40,515 nucleotides of DNA, from contig NZ_JALUKE010000051.1 in the NCBI RefSeq assembly GCF_027056685.1, forward strand, positions 1-40,515, written 5' to 3'. The position numbers and the translations under genes are program-made. A model generated the notes under the pieces. That model was not told the origin of the DNA. It worked only from the letters and a program-made list of their open reading frames with translations, and ran no database searches. Numbering within the stretch: position 1 is the first letter of the stretch; each line of letters starts with the position of its first letter. This document shows, piece by piece, positions 17,670-28,296 of the stretch. The stretch comes from Sulfurimonas sp. Lineage in GTDB: Bacteria > Campylobacterota > Campylobacteria > Campylobacterales > Sulfurimonadaceae.

Positions 17670-18881
17670 ATGAATACTCTTACACTTACTAAACAGAAGA
17701 TTTTTGATAATAAAAAAAGAGTTTTTGCTTATGAACTCGCATTTCAAGAGAACTCTGATAGTTTAAGTGGGCTTACTTCTCATCTTAAAGAGGCATCACA
17801 GCTTATTATCCATGCCATCTCTAATGAAGAACTTAATAAATTAATAGGGCATACAAGCAAGGTTTTTATTAATGTCGATGATGTGACTTTGACAAAAGGT
17901 ATTTTGGATGTATTGGACAATAAGAGATTTATTTTAAATATATTAGAAGATATTGAGTTAAATGATCGTGTTGTTAGTAAAATAATACAGTATAAAAAGC
18001 GTGGATTTACTATATCTTTAGAACATTTTGATTCTAGTGCAGATATGATTAAAAAATTTGCCAGAGTATTTAATTTTATTGATATTATTAAGATGGATAT
18101 TATTCTCTCCCAAGCACAAAATTTAGAAAACCTGGTAAAAAGATTTCGCAATACAAGAGTAAAACTTGTAGCTCAAAATATTGAAACCCAAGAAGATTAT
18201 GATTACTGCTTCAATATGGAAATGGACTATTTTCAAGGATATTATCTTGATAAACCTCAAACGATTGAACTAGCCGGACAAAAAGAGCCGCTGCAATTCA
18301 TAATTTTACAGCTTATAAAAATTATTAAAGATGATAACTCAACAGAGTCTCTTGAGAGTTTTATTCGACAACAGCCGGATTTATCCTATAAATTGGTTGC
18401 TTTTTTTAATAATACGAAAAAATTTGATGTAAAGATTGAATCATTAACACAAGTAATCACTTTAATGGGAAGAGCAAAACTTTTACGATGGCTATTGGTT
18501 TATCTGTACTCTGAAGCTTCTTCAAACCCTGCATCAAAAAGTATACTTGAACTCGCTCTTAAAAGGGCTCAGCGTATGGAAGATGAAGCAGCTCCAAAGT
18601 ATAAGAACAAGGCTTATTTAGCTGGTATGTTTTCAATGCTAGATTCGATATTTGAAACAGATATAAGAGAGTTGATGAACCACCTTGATATGGACAGAGA
18701 CATACGCTCCTTGGTGCTAGAACGCAAGGGTATTTTTGCTGGGAGTTTGATGCGGGCAGAAGCGGCAGAAAAAGAGTACTTAAAAAAACTGATGCTCGCA
18801 AACTTCGATAAACTTAATGCAAATGACTTAATCACTACACTTGAAGAGAATGGCATAGAAATAGACAAGAGTCGACTTTAG
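17670..18881 (+). CDS. EAL (degenerate)-HDOD domain signalling protein
   Basis: The 403-residue protein has an N-terminal EAL-like domain (about 1-200) and a C-terminal HDOD domain (about 205-400), the layout of the YuxH group. Catalytic EAL residues are lost: the motif reads YELAF, the DDFG loop reads LEHFD, and the AExVE site reads AQNIE, while FQGYYLDKP remains. It is therefore unlikely to hydrolyse cyclic-di-GMP and may bind it or a protein instead. HDOD domains act as non-enzymatic signalling modules. It directly follows hemC and precedes mqnL; I do not recall a counterpart between hemC and the ubiD-type gene in C. jejuni. Confidence 0.88.
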   Translation: MNTLTLTKQKIFDNKKRVFAYELAFQENSDSLSGLTSHLKEASQLIIHAISNEELNKLIGHTSKVFINVDDVTLTKGILDVLDNKRFILNILEDIELNDRVVSKIIQYKKRGFTISLEHFDSSADMIKKFARVFNFIDIIKMDIILSQAQNLENLVKRFRNTRVKLVAQNIETQEDYDYCFNMEMDYFQGYYLDKPQTIELAGQKEPLQFIILQLIKIIKDDNSTESLESFIRQQPDLSYKLVAFFNNTKKFDVKIESLTQVITLMGRAKLLRWLLVYLYSEASSNPASKSILELALKRAQRMEDEAAPKYKNKAYLAGMFSMLDSIFETDIRELMNHLDMDRDIRSLVLERKGIFAGSLMRAEAAEKEYLKKLMLANFDKLNANDLITTLEENGIEIDKSRL

Positions 18882-18924
18882 ATTTTTACAAAACAACTTA
18901 CAACAATGGAGTTTAAATACTATT

Positions 18925-20739
18925 ATGAAAAAAACAATAGCACTTTTAAAAAAACATGATGAGATACAAATAATAGATGCAGCTTTAGATATATATTTGG
19001 AAATTCCTCATTTAGCGTATGCTGAAGTAAAAAAAGAGGATGGTGGTAAAGCACTTCTGTTTACAAATGTAATTGATGTAAAAAGTGATACAAAATTTGA
19101 AGAGCCTGTGCTTATGAATGTGTTTGGTTCATATAAGCGTTGTGAACTGCTCTTTGGCAGAACTATTGAGAGTGTTGCTGATGAGATAACAAATTTATTA
19201 CATATGAAACCACCTTCTGGATTTATGCAAAAAATTGATATGGCAAAAGAGCTTTTTTCACTTAAAAATATTTTTCCAAAACGCCTCAAAGGGGAGGGAG
19301 AGTGTCAAGCTATTAAATATCTTAAAGAGGAAGTTGATTTGTATAAACTTCCTGTTCTTACAACATGGGAACAAGATGGCGGACCTTTTATAACTATGGG
19401 GCAGGTCTATACGCAAAGTCTTGATGGAGAGATGGCAAATCTTGGAATGTATAGACTACAAGTGTATGATAAAAACCATTTGGGAATGCACTGGCAGATT
19501 CATAAAGACTCTTCACACTTTTTTGATCAGTATCAAAAAGCAGGAAAAAAGATGCCTGTAAGTATTGCAATAGGTGGTAATCCACTCTACACTTGGTGTG
19601 CAACGGCACCGCTTCCTTACGGTGTAAATGAACTCTTAATGTATGGGCTTATCACAAAAATTCCGGCACAACTTGTAAAATCTTTGACAACACCGCTTTA
19701 TATTCCTAAAGATGTTGATTATGTCATTGAGGGCTGGGTTGATCCTAGCGAGATGAAAATTGAAGGTCCTTTTGGTGACCATACTGGTTACTATACGCTT
19801 GAAGAGCCGTACCCTGTGCTTGAAGTGAGTGCAATTACTATGAAAAAAAATAGAACATTTTTAGCAACTGTTGTAGGCAAACCTCCTTTAGAAGACAAAT
19901 ATATGGGCTGGGCAACAGGTAAAATTTTTTTTCCTTTGCTTAAAACTACTGTACCTGATTTACTTGATTATCATATGCCTGAAAATGCAGGTTTTCATAA
20001 TCTAATACTAGCAAAAATGCAGCCACTTTATAAAGGACATGCTAAACAGTTTATGCACGCTTTTTGGGGTGCAGGACAGATGAGTTTTGTTAAACATGCC
20101 ATTTTTGTTGATGAAAATGCTCCTAAATTGGAAAATTATGAAGTATTCGCAACATATGTTTTAAATAGATTTACACCAAAATCCATGTTTATTACAGAGG
20201 GAATTTTAGATGCACTTGATCACTCATCTGCCGAAACACTTGTTGGTGGAAAACTAGGCATAGATGCAACTTTGGCAAACAGGGTAGAGGCACCACAACT
20301 TTTAGGTGATGCTGAACTTTTAGCAAAAGTAAAAGAGTTGGTACCTCAAGCAGTTGATTTACATCAGTTTATGAGACGCACAAATAATCCTATAACTGTG
20401 ATAAGTGTTCAAAAAACTAAAAATGTAAAAGAGTATTTTGATGCATTAGTAGAGCTTAGCCCGCATTTAAGGATAGTTGTATTTGTAGATGAGTATAAAA
20501 ATGATATACGCAATTCTTATATGCTTATTTGGCGTGTAACAAATAATATGGATGCACTCAGAGATGTTTATAGTGCGGGGTTAATGGTTGGTATTGATGG
20601 AACAAATAAAACGCAACTTGATGGTTTCACTAGAGAGTGGCCAGACGATGTGGATTGTACGCCTAGTGTAGTTGAGCGTTTAAAAGCAAAGGGTATTTGG
20701 GATTTTGATGATAAATTGTTTAAAAAGTTTCAATTATAA
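18925..20739 (+). CDS. mqnL: Menaquinone biosynthesis UbiD-family decarboxylase
   Basis: The 604-residue length and sequence fit the UbiD-type decarboxylase of the futalosine menaquinone route (the SCO4490/HP0396 group), which removes a carboxyl group using prenylated flavin. Family features include TTWEQDGGPFITMGQVY near residue 151, the RLQVYDKNHLGMHWQIHKDS region, EGPFGDHTGYY near 284 and VVGKPPLEDKYMGWATGKIFFPLL near 320. A GGAG in CAATGGAGTTT precedes the ATG. With the polyprenyl synthase upstream it links this operon to quinone supply. The gene name is by family; the UbiX-type partner is not in the window. Confidence 0.88.
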   Translation: MKKTIALLKKHDEIQIIDAALDIYLEIPHLAYAEVKKEDGGKALLFTNVIDVKSDTKFEEPVLMNVFGSYKRCELLFGRTIESVADEITNLLHMKPPSGFMQKIDMAKELFSLKNIFPKRLKGEGECQAIKYLKEEVDLYKLPVLTTWEQDGGPFITMGQVYTQSLDGEMANLGMYRLQVYDKNHLGMHWQIHKDSSHFFDQYQKAGKKMPVSIAIGGNPLYTWCATAPLPYGVNELLMYGLITKIPAQLVKSLTTPLYIPKDVDYVIEGWVDPSEMKIEGPFGDHTGYYTLEEPYPVLEVSAITMKKNRTFLATVVGKPPLEDKYMGWATGKIFFPLLKTTVPDLLDYHMPENAGFHNLILAKMQPLYKGHAKQFMHAFWGAGQMSFVKHAIFVDENAPKLENYEVFATYVLNRFTPKSMFITEGILDALDHSSAETLVGGKLGIDATLANRVEAPQLLGDAELLAKVKELVPQAVDLHQFMRRTNNPITVISVQKTKNVKEYFDALVELSPHLRIVVFVDEYKNDIRNSYMLIWRVTNNMDALRDVYSAGLMVGIDGTNKTQLDGFTREWPDDVDCTPSVVERLKAKGIWDFDDKLFKKFQL

Positions 20740-20826
20740 GAAAATTTTATCAAAAGCTTGTGATATAAGCCAAGTGTAATTATTTCTAGTGTAAGATGGA
20801 TTTACTTTTTATTAAGGTTGATCTAT

Positions 20827-21162
20827 ATGTATAAATTTGTGTTGCTATTTCTTTCTATTATGATTCTTTCTTTAACTTCTGCAAACGCAGCTATTTATAA
20901 GGGACAGAGGGTTTTTATTAAAAAATGTTTGCCTTGTCACAAAGATGGACAAAACTTTGTTTCTAAATATAAGATGAGACATTGGAAAAAATTGATGAAG
21001 AAAAAAGGAAAGCCACTTGCCCAATTGCACTTAAAAAGCAAAAAAGCAAAAAAATCATGGAAATATTTTAAAAGTAAAAGATATGCAAAAAAGTCAAAAC
21101 ATCTCAGACAATTTCTTGTTGAATATGCCAAAGACAGTGGGAATGTTCCAGCTTGTAACTAG
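20827..21162 (+). CDS. Small exported cytochrome c-like protein
   Basis: With the start at the ATG at 20827 (AAGG at 20814-20817) the product has 111 residues, with signal peptide MYKFVLLFLSIMILSLTSANA. A single haem-binding motif, CLPCH, lies shortly after the cleavage site in FIKKCLPCHKDG. The remainder is very lysine-rich, which is unusual for the small cytochrome c family and would give a strongly basic protein. A distal methionine ligand is not obvious; the Met residues near KMRHWKKLMKKKG are candidates. The electron partner is unknown. Confidence 0.75.
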   Translation: MYKFVLLFLSIMILSLTSANAAIYKGQRVFIKKCLPCHKDGQNFVSKYKMRHWKKLMKKKGKPLAQLHLKSKKAKKSWKYFKSKRYAKKSKHLRQFLVEYAKDSGNVPACN

Positions 21163-21170
21163 TTTTTCAA

Positions 21171-21190
21171 AGTAAAGCTCATGCTTTACT
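21171..21190 (+). terminator. Hairpin after the cytochrome gene
   Basis: AGTAAAGC and GCTTTACT form a perfect 8-bp stem with a TCAT loop nine bases after the stop codon. The following sequence, CCCTCTTCATTTTG, is only moderately T-rich, so termination may be partial. Confidence 0.55.
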
Positions 21191-21272
21191 CCCTCTTCAT
21201 TTTGTAAAATGCCTCTTTTTAGATAAAATATCAAACTTTTTAAATACTATATTTATAATCTAAGGAACTGTA

Positions 21273-22658
21273 ATGGAAAAAATGTGGTCAGGCCGCTTCT
21301 CGGCATCTGCTTCAAACCTTTTAGACCAATTTAATGCATCAATTATGTACGATAGAAAATTATATCGTGAAGATATTGAGGGCTCACAAGCTCATGCGAA
21401 AATGCTTGCAAAACAGGGCATTCTCACGCAAGATGAGTTAGAGCAGATTCTTGAGGGTTTAAATCAAGTAAAGCATGAGATAGAATCAGGCGAATTTGAG
21501 TGGAATATCTCTGATGAAGATTTACATATGGGCATAGAAAAACGCCTTACTCAGCTTATAGGTGATGCTGGAAAAAAACTTCATACTGCAAGAAGTAGAA
21601 ATGATCAGGTAGCTGTGGATTTTCGCCGTTATGTTCTACGCAAAAATCTAGAGATTAGCCAAGCAATAAAAGCACTTATGGAAGTTGTTTTAGAAGTTGC
21701 TAACAAACATACACAAACGCTTATTCCAGGGATGACACACTTGCAACATGCACAACCAATTAACTTTGGTTTTCATTTAGGTGCCTATCTCTCTATGTTT
21801 AAACGAGATATTGAACGATTTGAGAGTTCTTATAAACGCAATAATATCTCCCCTCTTGGGTGTGCAGCACTTGCAGGTACGCCTCATAATGTAGATAGAG
21901 AATACTCTGCACAACTTTTAGGTTTTGATAGTGTAAGCGTAAATTGTCTTGATACTGTAAGTGACAGAGATTTTGCTTTAGAAATTTTGTTTAATATCTC
22001 AACAATGATGATGCACATTTCACGCCTCTCTGAAGAACTTGTTATGTGGTCATCGTATGAGTTTAGCTTTGTTGAACTCTCAGATGAGTATTCAACAGGA
22101 AGTTCAATTATGCCTCAAAAGAAGAATCCTGATGTTCCAGAGCTTTTACGAGGAAAAACGGGACGAGTTTATGGATCACTAATGGGGCTTTTAACTGTAA
22201 TGAAAGGTCTGCCTCTTGCATACAACAAAGATACGCAAGAGGATAAAGAGGGCGTTTTTGATGCTGTAGAGACTGCTGAAATTTCACTTGAAATTTTAAA
22301 AGAAGCCATTAAAACTATGCAGGTAAAAGCACAAAATATGGAAAAAGCGTGTGCTATTGGACATTTGAGTGCTACAGATTTAGCTGATTATTTAGTTGAA
22401 AAATGCAATATACCATTTCGTGAAGCACACTTCATTACAGGTCATGCTGTAGCGAAAGGGGAAGATTTGGGTGTTGATTTATCTAAAATGGATTTTAAAT
22501 ATCTTAAAGAGATAGATGAACGGATAGACGAAGATGTAATGGAATTTTTACAACTGCGTCACTCTATGAATGCAAGAACTTCTGAGGGTGGAACTGCAAC
22601 GACTAGAACGAAAGAGCAGTTAGAGTATATTCACAACTATTTACAAGAGAGCAAATAA
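21273..22658 (+). CDS. argH: Argininosuccinate lyase ArgH
   Basis: ArgH splits argininosuccinate into arginine and fumarate, the last step of arginine synthesis. The 461-residue sequence carries MWSGRFS at the N terminus, [17 protein letters not shown] near 104-120, [17 protein letters not shown] near 155-171 (catalytic His) and the fumarase/lyase signature [12 protein letters not shown] near 278-289. AAGGA at 21262-21266 is the ribosome site. The OsmC gene starts one base after its stop. Confidence 0.97.
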   Translation: MEKMWSGRFSASASNLLDQFNASIMYDRKLYREDIEGSQAHAKMLAKQGILTQDELEQILEGLNQVKHEIESGEFEWNISDEDLHMGIEKRLTQLIGDAGKKLHTARSRNDQVAVDFRRYVLRKNLEISQAIKALMEVVLEVANKHTQTLIPGMTHLQHAQPINFGFHLGAYLSMFKRDIERFESSYKRNNISPLGCAALAGTPHNVDREYSAQLLGFDSVSVNCLDTVSDRDFALEILFNISTMMMHISRLSEELVMWSSYEFSFVELSDEYSTGSSIMPQKKNPDVPELLRGKTGRVYGSLMGLLTVMKGLPLAYNKDTQEDKEGVFDAVETAEISLEILKEAIKTMQVKAQNMEKACAIGHLSATDLADYLVEKCNIPFREAHFITGHAVAKGEDLGVDLSKMDFKYLKEIDERIDEDVMEFLQLRHSMNARTSEGGTATTRTKEQLEYIHNYLQESK

Positions 22659-22659
22659 A

Positions 22660-23124
22660 ATGAAAATGACAGTAACACATAAAGAAGCAATGAAGTTTGA
22701 AGTAAAGAGTACAAAAAGCAGTTTTATTATTGATTGTCCTACTATATCACCTGTAGAGTATTTTCTCTCAGGCATCATCACTTGTAGTGCAACAGATATT
22801 GTACTTTTACCAAAAAATCAAGGTTTTACTGTAACAGATTTGCAAGTAGAGGGTGATGCAACCCGAGCGGAAGATCATCCAAGAAAATTTACAAAGCTCT
22901 TTTTAGATTATAAATTTAATTCTGATGGAGAGGATGTTCAAGCAGCTCGCTGGGTTGCAGCTTCTATTGAGACATACTGCTCAACTATTAATACAATTCG
23001 TGATACAACAGAAATCTCTTACTCTGTGACACATAATGGAAAATTAGTTCGTGAAAATGAACAAGTCATTAGCGGTGGCGGTTCTAATATTGATTTGGGT
23101 GAAATTGACGCTTGTTGTAGTTAG
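22660..23124 (+). CDS. OsmC-family protein (possible peroxidase)
   Basis: The 154-residue protein has the OsmC/Ohr fold markers: PVEYFLSGIITCSATDIVLL with the first cysteine near residue 41, a long helix with ARWVAASIETYCSTINTIRDT carrying the second cysteine near 108, and an HNG near the end. Members with both cysteines reduce organic peroxides or are otherwise linked to redox stress. The C-terminal pair of cysteines (DACCS) is an oddity of unknown meaning. It appears to be co-transcribed with argH. Confidence 0.85.
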   Translation: MKMTVTHKEAMKFEVKSTKSSFIIDCPTISPVEYFLSGIITCSATDIVLLPKNQGFTVTDLQVEGDATRAEDHPRKFTKLFLDYKFNSDGEDVQAARWVAASIETYCSTINTIRDTTEISYSVTHNGKLVRENEQVISGGGSNIDLGEIDACCS

Positions 23125-23129
23125 ATTGT

Positions 23130-23146
23130 AGGGACATAATGTCCCT
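23130..23146. terminator. Bidirectional terminator-like palindrome
   Basis: AGGGACAT and ATGTCCCT form an almost perfect 17-base palindrome in the 30-base gap between the convergent OsmC and HIT genes. The position suits a shared terminator, but no strong T-run follows on either side. Confidence 0.45.
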
Positions 23147-23154
23147 GCTGCTTG

Positions 23155-23511
23155 TTAGAGATAGTCTTTAGGATCTGCATCACTAAAGTGTCCCCATGTT
23201 AATTTTGCTCCACCTAAAACGTGAAAATGCAAATGTTTTACCTCTTGTCCGCCGTTATCTCCTACATTTGTTATTACTCTGTATCCACTTTTATCAATGC
23301 CAACTTGCTTAACAAGTTCTTGAATAAATTCAGTCATTCCTGTCATTGTCTCTGGACTTACCTCATTAAAGCTATCTACATGAATCTTTGGAATTGCTAA
23401 AAGGTGTGTAGGCGCCTTTGGATTTATATCGTGAAAAGCTAAAAAGTTTTCATTTTCTAGTTCAATATTGGCATTTATCTCTTTATTTACGATTTTACAA
23501 AATAGACACAT
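23155..23511 (-). CDS. HIT-family nucleotide-binding hydrolase (HinT-like)
   Basis: I choose the ATG at 23511 (MCLFCKIVNKEINANIELEN), giving 118 residues, because the AAGGA is about six bases before it; the ATG at 23517 is too close to that site. The protein has the histidine-triad signature HLHFHVLGG near its C terminus, and CLFC at the N terminus resembles the zinc-binding form. HinT-like enzymes hydrolyse purine nucleoside phosphoramidates. The gene is divergent from pheS, an arrangement also found in H. pylori (HP0404/HP0403) as I recall. Confidence 0.9.
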   Translation of the reverse strand: MCLFCKIVNKEINANIELENENFLAFHDINPKAPTHLLAIPKIHVDSFNEVSPETMTGMTEFIQELVKQVGIDKSGYRVITNVGDNGGQEVKHLHFHVLGGAKLTWGHFSDADPKDYL

Positions 23512-23533
23512 TCTCATTCCTTCTTTTTATTTT

Positions 23534-23539
23534 ATTATA
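23534..23539 (-). promoter_or_regulatory. -10 element for the HIT gene
   Basis: The minus strand reads TATAAT here, 23 bases upstream of the chosen ATG, consistent with a short leader. Confidence 0.5.
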
Positions 23540-23582
23540 TCATACCAAAACCTTAATGAAGCTACATATAAATTAATTTCGC

Positions 23583-23588
23583 TATAAT
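23583..23588 (+). promoter_or_regulatory. -10 element for the pheS operon
   Basis: TATAAT lies 34 bases upstream of the pheS start in the divergent intergenic region. The leader is too short to hold a phenylalanine-rich attenuation peptide like that of enteric pheST. Confidence 0.6.
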
Positions 23589-23622
23589 CCAATTAAAATT
23601 TTACACTTATGGAGACTCTCAA

Positions 23623-24615
23623 TTGAAAGAGTGGTACGATAAAATAAATGAAACAGATTCTGTTGATGCTTTAGAAGAGATACGCATTGCTCTGTTTGGA
23701 AAAAAAGGTGTTTTAGCAGCACAGTTCGCAAAAATGAAAGATGTTCCAAATGAGCAAAAAGGAGCATTCGCCAAAGAGTTGAATGCACACAAGCAAAACT
23801 TGATGAATGAGTTTTCTGCAAAGAAAATTGTACTGCAAACGCAGGCTCTTCAAGAGGCGATGAAAGCAGAGGCAATAGATGTCTCTATGTTTTCAACGAA
23901 GAGTGCAGCAGGAGCTTTACATCCTGTCATGGAGACTATGGATAGAATTGTTGAGTATTTTTCATCTATGAACTTTAGTGTTAAAACTGGAAATATTGTA
24001 GAAGATGATTTTCATAACTTTGAAGCATTGAACCTTCCAAAATACCATCCAGCTCGTGATATGCAAGATACTTTTTACTTTAAAGATGAGATGCTTTTGC
24101 GTACACACACTTCTCCTGTTCAGATTAGAACGATGCTTGAAAGTAAACCGCCTATTCGTATGATAGCACCTGGTGCAGTCTTTCGTCGTGATTACGATTT
24201 GACACATACTCCGATGTTTCATCAAGTTGAAGGTCTCTTGGTTGATAAAGAGGGAACAGTCTCTTTTGCAAACTTGAAATTTATTTTAGAAGACTTTTTG
24301 AAGTATATGTTTGGTGATGTCGATGTACGTTTTCGTCCATCATTCTTCCCATTTACAGAGCCTTCTGCTGAAGTTGACATCTCTTGTGTATTTTGTAAAG
24401 GCGAGGGGTGTAGAGTATGTTCTCACACTGGTTGGCTTGAAGTTTTGGGATGCGGTATAGTTGATCCTAACGTTTTTGAAGCAGTAAAATACAAAAATGT
24501 TAGTGGTTATGCATTTGGTCTTGGCGTTGAGCGATTTGCTATGCTTATCCATCAAATTGGAGATCTTCGTTCACTCTTTGAGGGCGATATTAAATTACTG
24601 GAGCAGTTTCAATGA
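23623..24615 (+). CDS. pheS: Phenylalanyl-tRNA synthetase alpha subunit PheS
   Basis: The catalytic subunit of the alpha2-beta2 enzyme that charges tRNA(Phe). The 330-residue protein has an N-terminal coiled coil, then [10 protein letters not shown] near 105, [14 protein letters not shown] near 164, motif 2 [19 protein letters not shown] near 190-208, and [10 protein letters not shown] near 304 (motif 3). The start is TTG at 23623 with GGAGA seven bases before it. The last four bases overlap pheT, so the two subunits are translationally coupled. Confidence 0.97.
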   Translation: MKEWYDKINETDSVDALEEIRIALFGKKGVLAAQFAKMKDVPNEQKGAFAKELNAHKQNLMNEFSAKKIVLQTQALQEAMKAEAIDVSMFSTKSAAGALHPVMETMDRIVEYFSSMNFSVKTGNIVEDDFHNFEALNLPKYHPARDMQDTFYFKDEMLLRTHTSPVQIRTMLESKPPIRMIAPGAVFRRDYDLTHTPMFHQVEGLLVDKEGTVSFANLKFILEDFLKYMFGDVDVRFRPSFFPFTEPSAEVDISCVFCKGEGCRVCSHTGWLEVLGCGIVDPNVFEAVKYKNVSGYAFGLGVERFAMLIHQIGDLRSLFEGDIKLLEQFQ

Positions 24616-26948
24616 TAGTTACAAGAAGTTGGTTAAATGAGTGGATTGATTTAAGTGGTATCTCAACTGAAGATATTGCAAAGACATTTAATTCCATCGG
24701 CTTGGAAGTTGATAGAGTGCATGAGTATAGAGTACCAAAAAAGATTGTTTTTGGGAGAGTTTTAGAGTGTGAAAAACATCCTGATGCCGATAAACTGAAT
24801 GTTTGTAAAGTAGATATTGGCTCAGGTGTTCGACAAATTGTTTGTGGTGCTGCAAATGTAAGAGCTGGTTTAGATGTAGTAGTGGCAACTGTTGGTGCGG
24901 TTATGCCTTCTGGTCTTGCTATTAAGCCGGTAAAACTTCGTGGTATTGCATCTGATGGTATGATATGTTCTGCTGGTGAGATAGGGCTTCCTGATCTGGG
25001 CAAAGGTATTATGGAACTTGATGCTAGTATTGGTAAATATGAAATAGGTCAAGAAGTAAGTGAAAACACTATTTTAAATGATGATTTAATAGAAATAGAA
25101 CTGACTGCAAATAGAGGAGACTGTCTTAGTATTCGTGGTGTTGCTCGCGATTTGAGCGCTGCGTTTGACAGACCTGTAAAAGAGTATGTAGTTACAGACA
25201 ATGATGAAAAAAGAGGCGTAGGCAGGATTTTAGCGCTTACACATGAACACTCTTTGTGCGTAAATTTAAGATACAAAGCACTTGATTTAAAAGAGCTTAC
25301 TCTTCCTATGCTTGTAACTTTAAGATTAGCACAAATTGAGGAAAAAAGAGATACCGATGTAGAGTCTCTTCTTTATTATGTTACGCAAAGTACAGGTGTG
25401 ATTTTAAGAGCTTATGCACGAGACTTCTTTACATCTGATAAAGAGAGTGTAGCAAAACTTACTGTAAGTGAAGATGCCAAAGCATTTGCTTGCATTAAGT
25501 CATCTACAAATAAAATTGCTTCCGTAATAGGCGTCAATCAAAGTGATGATTCTAAAGTAAAAAATGAAAATAGTACGCTTTTTTTAGAAGCGAGTTATAT
25601 TCCACCTGATGTTATCTCTAAAAAAATGGCAGATAATAAAGTAGAAGCTGATGCAATGTTTTACAGAACATCAAGGGGAAGTGAACCTGAATTAGAAGGT
25701 GGTCTCTCTTACTGTGTTGATCTTATTGAGAGTTGTTCATCTTCTTCTACTTATGGTGGTAGCATTGAACATCTTTACTCTTTTAAAGAAAAAATTGTAA
25801 AAGTAACAAAACAAGAGATTGATGAAATAATCGGTGCTAATATTGATAAATCTGTTGTAACAAAAATTATGAAAAACCTTGGTTTTGACACATCAAAATC
25901 TTCTCCAGATGTATTTGTTATTCATGTACCGCAATTTAGACATGATATTGTAAATAAACAGGATATTGTTGAAGAGATTGTGCGTATGGTTGGTATTGAC
26001 AACATTCCATCAAAACCATTTTTACTTGAAGAAGAAAATAGACTTGAAGATAACTATTTTGAGTATAAAAAGCGTTCTATTTATAGACATCGTGGAGCAC
26101 AAAGTGGCTTCTTTGAATCTGTACATTTTATTTTTGATGAGAAGAAAGTTTTACAAAAGTATGGTTTTGAAACTACAAAAGAGGAGTTAGAACTTCTTAA
26201 TCCTATTGTGCAAACACTTGATACCTTGCGTCCAACACTACTAACTGGTCTCTTGAAAGCTGCATCACAAAATGTAAAAAATGGATATGCTGGCGTTTCT
26301 CTTTTTGAAATAGGTTCTGTCTTTACTCCCTTAAGAGAGGAGTCTTTAAACGCAGCCTTTTTAATGAGTGGTAATAAAGAGCATGAAAACTTAACAAATG
26401 GCGGCAGACCTGCCGAAGTTGATTTTGCATACTTTACGCAAAAAATAGCAGATGTAGTTGGTGATGTTGAGTTAAAAGAGTATAAAACAGCCCATAAGCT
26501 TTCACACACATACCAAACAGCACAAGTGTTGCAAAATGGCGTGGTGCTTGGAGAGTTGTTCCGTGTGCATCCTGAAGTAGAAAAAGAGTATGGCTTACAA
26601 CGAACATTTTTATGTGAACTAGATTTTTCTAAACTATTTTATGGCTTGAAAATTGCGAAAAAAACATCAAAATATCAAGCATCTTTTAGAGACTTGAGTC
26701 TTTTGATGCCAAAAGATATGTCGTATGAAAAAGTAAAAAATCTCATTCAAGCAAGTGAAATTCCAAATCTTATCCGTTTTTATCCAGTAGATCGATATAC
26801 AGATGAGACACTTGGAGATACTATGAGTCTTAGTCTGCGTTTTGTGTTACAGTCGGATGAAAAAACGCTTGAAGAAGAAGATATTACAGCCGTAATGGAC
26901 AAAATTTTACAAGAGTTAGATTCAGAACTTGGAATTGGTTTAAGATAA
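24612..26948 (+). CDS. pheT: Phenylalanyl-tRNA synthetase beta subunit PheT
   Basis: The 778-residue beta subunit provides tRNA recognition and editing. It begins [18 protein letters not shown], followed by an EMAP/OB-type tRNA-binding domain (about 39-150, with [15 protein letters not shown]), [16 protein letters not shown], a B3/B4 editing-like region, B5 near 400-470, and a C-terminal anticodon-binding ferredoxin-like domain beginning near [11 protein letters not shown]. It overlaps pheS by four bases and aroA by one. Confidence 0.96.
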   Translation: MIVTRSWLNEWIDLSGISTEDIAKTFNSIGLEVDRVHEYRVPKKIVFGRVLECEKHPDADKLNVCKVDIGSGVRQIVCGAANVRAGLDVVVATVGAVMPSGLAIKPVKLRGIASDGMICSAGEIGLPDLGKGIMELDASIGKYEIGQEVSENTILNDDLIEIELTANRGDCLSIRGVARDLSAAFDRPVKEYVVTDNDEKRGVGRILALTHEHSLCVNLRYKALDLKELTLPMLVTLRLAQIEEKRDTDVESLLYYVTQSTGVILRAYARDFFTSDKESVAKLTVSEDAKAFACIKSSTNKIASVIGVNQSDDSKVKNENSTLFLEASYIPPDVISKKMADNKVEADAMFYRTSRGSEPELEGGLSYCVDLIESCSSSSTYGGSIEHLYSFKEKIVKVTKQEIDEIIGANIDKSVVTKIMKNLGFDTSKSSPDVFVIHVPQFRHDIVNKQDIVEEIVRMVGIDNIPSKPFLLEEENRLEDNYFEYKKRSIYRHRGAQSGFFESVHFIFDEKKVLQKYGFETTKEELELLNPIVQTLDTLRPTLLTGLLKAASQNVKNGYAGVSLFEIGSVFTPLREESLNAAFLMSGNKEHENLTNGGRPAEVDFAYFTQKIADVVGDVELKEYKTAHKLSHTYQTAQVLQNGVVLGELFRVHPEVEKEYGLQRTFLCELDFSKLFYGLKIAKKTSKYQASFRDLSLLMPKDMSYEKVKNLIQASEIPNLIRFYPVDRYTDETLGDTMSLSLRFVLQSDEKTLEEEDITAVMDKILQELDSELGIGLR

Positions 26949-28231
26949 TGAAAAGCGTAGTTGTATCACCTGCAAAGAAATTTTCTGTAAAAATTGCTAC
27001 TATAGCATCAGATAAATCTATATCGCATAGAAGCGTAATGTTTGCAATGTTGGCAGATGGCGTGAGTGAGATAGAGAATTTTTTACGCGCAGAAGATACG
27101 CTTAACTCTTTAGAAATTGTGAAAAATCTTGGTGCAAAAGTTGAAGATGATGGAAAAATCATTAAAATCAGCTCTTCTGGTATAAAAGAACCTTTTGAAG
27201 TCTTAGATTGTGGTAATTCAGGAACAGGTATTCGTCTCTTTTGTGGTCTATTAAGTTCTGCAGATGGACACTTTGTGCTTACAGGTGATAAATATCTTCG
27301 CCGTCGTCCTATGAAACGAGTTACTGAACCTCTTAGAACTATTGGTGCAAAAATTGATGGACGAGAAGATGGAAATCTTGCACCTCTTGCTATTCGTGGT
27401 GCATCGCTAAAAGCATTTAGCTATGAGAGTAAAATAGCTTCTGCACAAGTGAAATCTTGTATGATTCTTGCTGCCTTAAACGCGGATGGTGTCTGTCAAT
27501 ACCGTGAGCCTGAACTCTCTCGTGACCATACTGAGAGAATGCTTCAAGGTATGGGTGCTACACTTAAAGTTGAAGGTCTTACAACTACTATTGACCCTCT
27601 TAAAAAGTTACTTTCCCCTTTAAAAATTAGAGTTCCAGCTGATCCTTCATCTGCATTTTTCTTTGCTGTTGCTGCTGCTATTACTCCTGATTCAGATGTT
27701 GTTTTAGAGGGTGTTACACTCAATCCTACTCGTATTGAAGCTTTTAAAGCATTAGAGCGAATGGGTGCAAATATTAGCTATGAACTTAGCGATAATAAAT
27801 ATGAACCAGTTGGGAATATTTATGTAAAATATGCACCTCTGCATGCAATTGTAGTAGAAAATAATATTTCATGGCTTATTGATGAACTTCCTGCGTTAAG
27901 TATCGCCATGGCTTGTGCAGATGGTGAAAGTATAGTAAAAAATGCAAAAGAGTTACGGGTAAAAGAGAGTGATAGAATCTCGACTGTAGTAAATGGTCTA
28001 CGCGCTTGTTCTATTGAAGTAGATGAGTATGAAGATGGATACAAAATTAGTGGTGGCACTTTAAGTAAAGCGACTGTAAATAGTGATGGTGACCATCGAA
28101 TAGCTATGAGTTTTATTATTGCAGGCTTACGATGTGGTATGGAAGTGAGTGATTTAGAGTGTATAAATACCTCTTTTCCAAACTTTTTTGAGTTGTTCCA
28201 ACAACTCACTCATGTAGAATTTAAAAATTAA
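26948..28231 (+). CDS. aroA: 3-phosphoshikimate 1-carboxyvinyltransferase (EPSP synthase) AroA
   Basis: AroA transfers enolpyruvyl from phosphoenolpyruvate to shikimate-3-phosphate in aromatic amino acid synthesis. The 427-residue protein has [17 protein letters not shown] near 19-35, the signature [17 protein letters not shown] near 87-103, [15 protein letters not shown] near 116-130, and [10 protein letters not shown] near 338. The start shares a base with the pheT stop (TAATG). A 131-base non-coding leader separates it from the ispH GTG. Confidence 0.97.
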   Translation: MKSVVVSPAKKFSVKIATIASDKSISHRSVMFAMLADGVSEIENFLRAEDTLNSLEIVKNLGAKVEDDGKIIKISSSGIKEPFEVLDCGNSGTGIRLFCGLLSSADGHFVLTGDKYLRRRPMKRVTEPLRTIGAKIDGREDGNLAPLAIRGASLKAFSYESKIASAQVKSCMILAALNADGVCQYREPELSRDHTERMLQGMGATLKVEGLTTTIDPLKKLLSPLKIRVPADPSSAFFFAVAAAITPDSDVVLEGVTLNPTRIEAFKALERMGANISYELSDNKYEPVGNIYVKYAPLHAIVVENNISWLIDELPALSIAMACADGESIVKNAKELRVKESDRISTVVNGLRACSIEVDEYEDGYKISGGTLSKATVNSDGDHRIAMSFIIAGLRCGMEVSDLECINTSFPNFFELFQQLTHVEFKN

Positions 28232-28266
28232 GCGAAAAATTTCTTTCACCATTAGGTGTAGCTTTA

Positions 28267-28291
28267 CAGAAAATAATTTAGTTATTTTCTG
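28267..28291 (+). terminator. Perfect hairpin downstream of aroA
   Basis: CAGAAAATAA and TTATTTTCTG form a 10-bp perfect stem around a TTTAG loop. There is no T-run after it, so it may be an RNA processing or stabilising element rather than an intrinsic terminator. Confidence 0.45.
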
Positions 28292-28296
28292 CATCG

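Noticed and set aside
21254-21259. TATAAT as the argH promoter.
   Set aside because: It lies only 13 bases before the ATG, so transcription would start at or just before the ribosome site; an upstream AT-rich element is more likely.
26081-26509. 142-codon minus-strand open frame inside pheT.
   Set aside because: pheT is intact here; the opposite frame is a product of codon composition.
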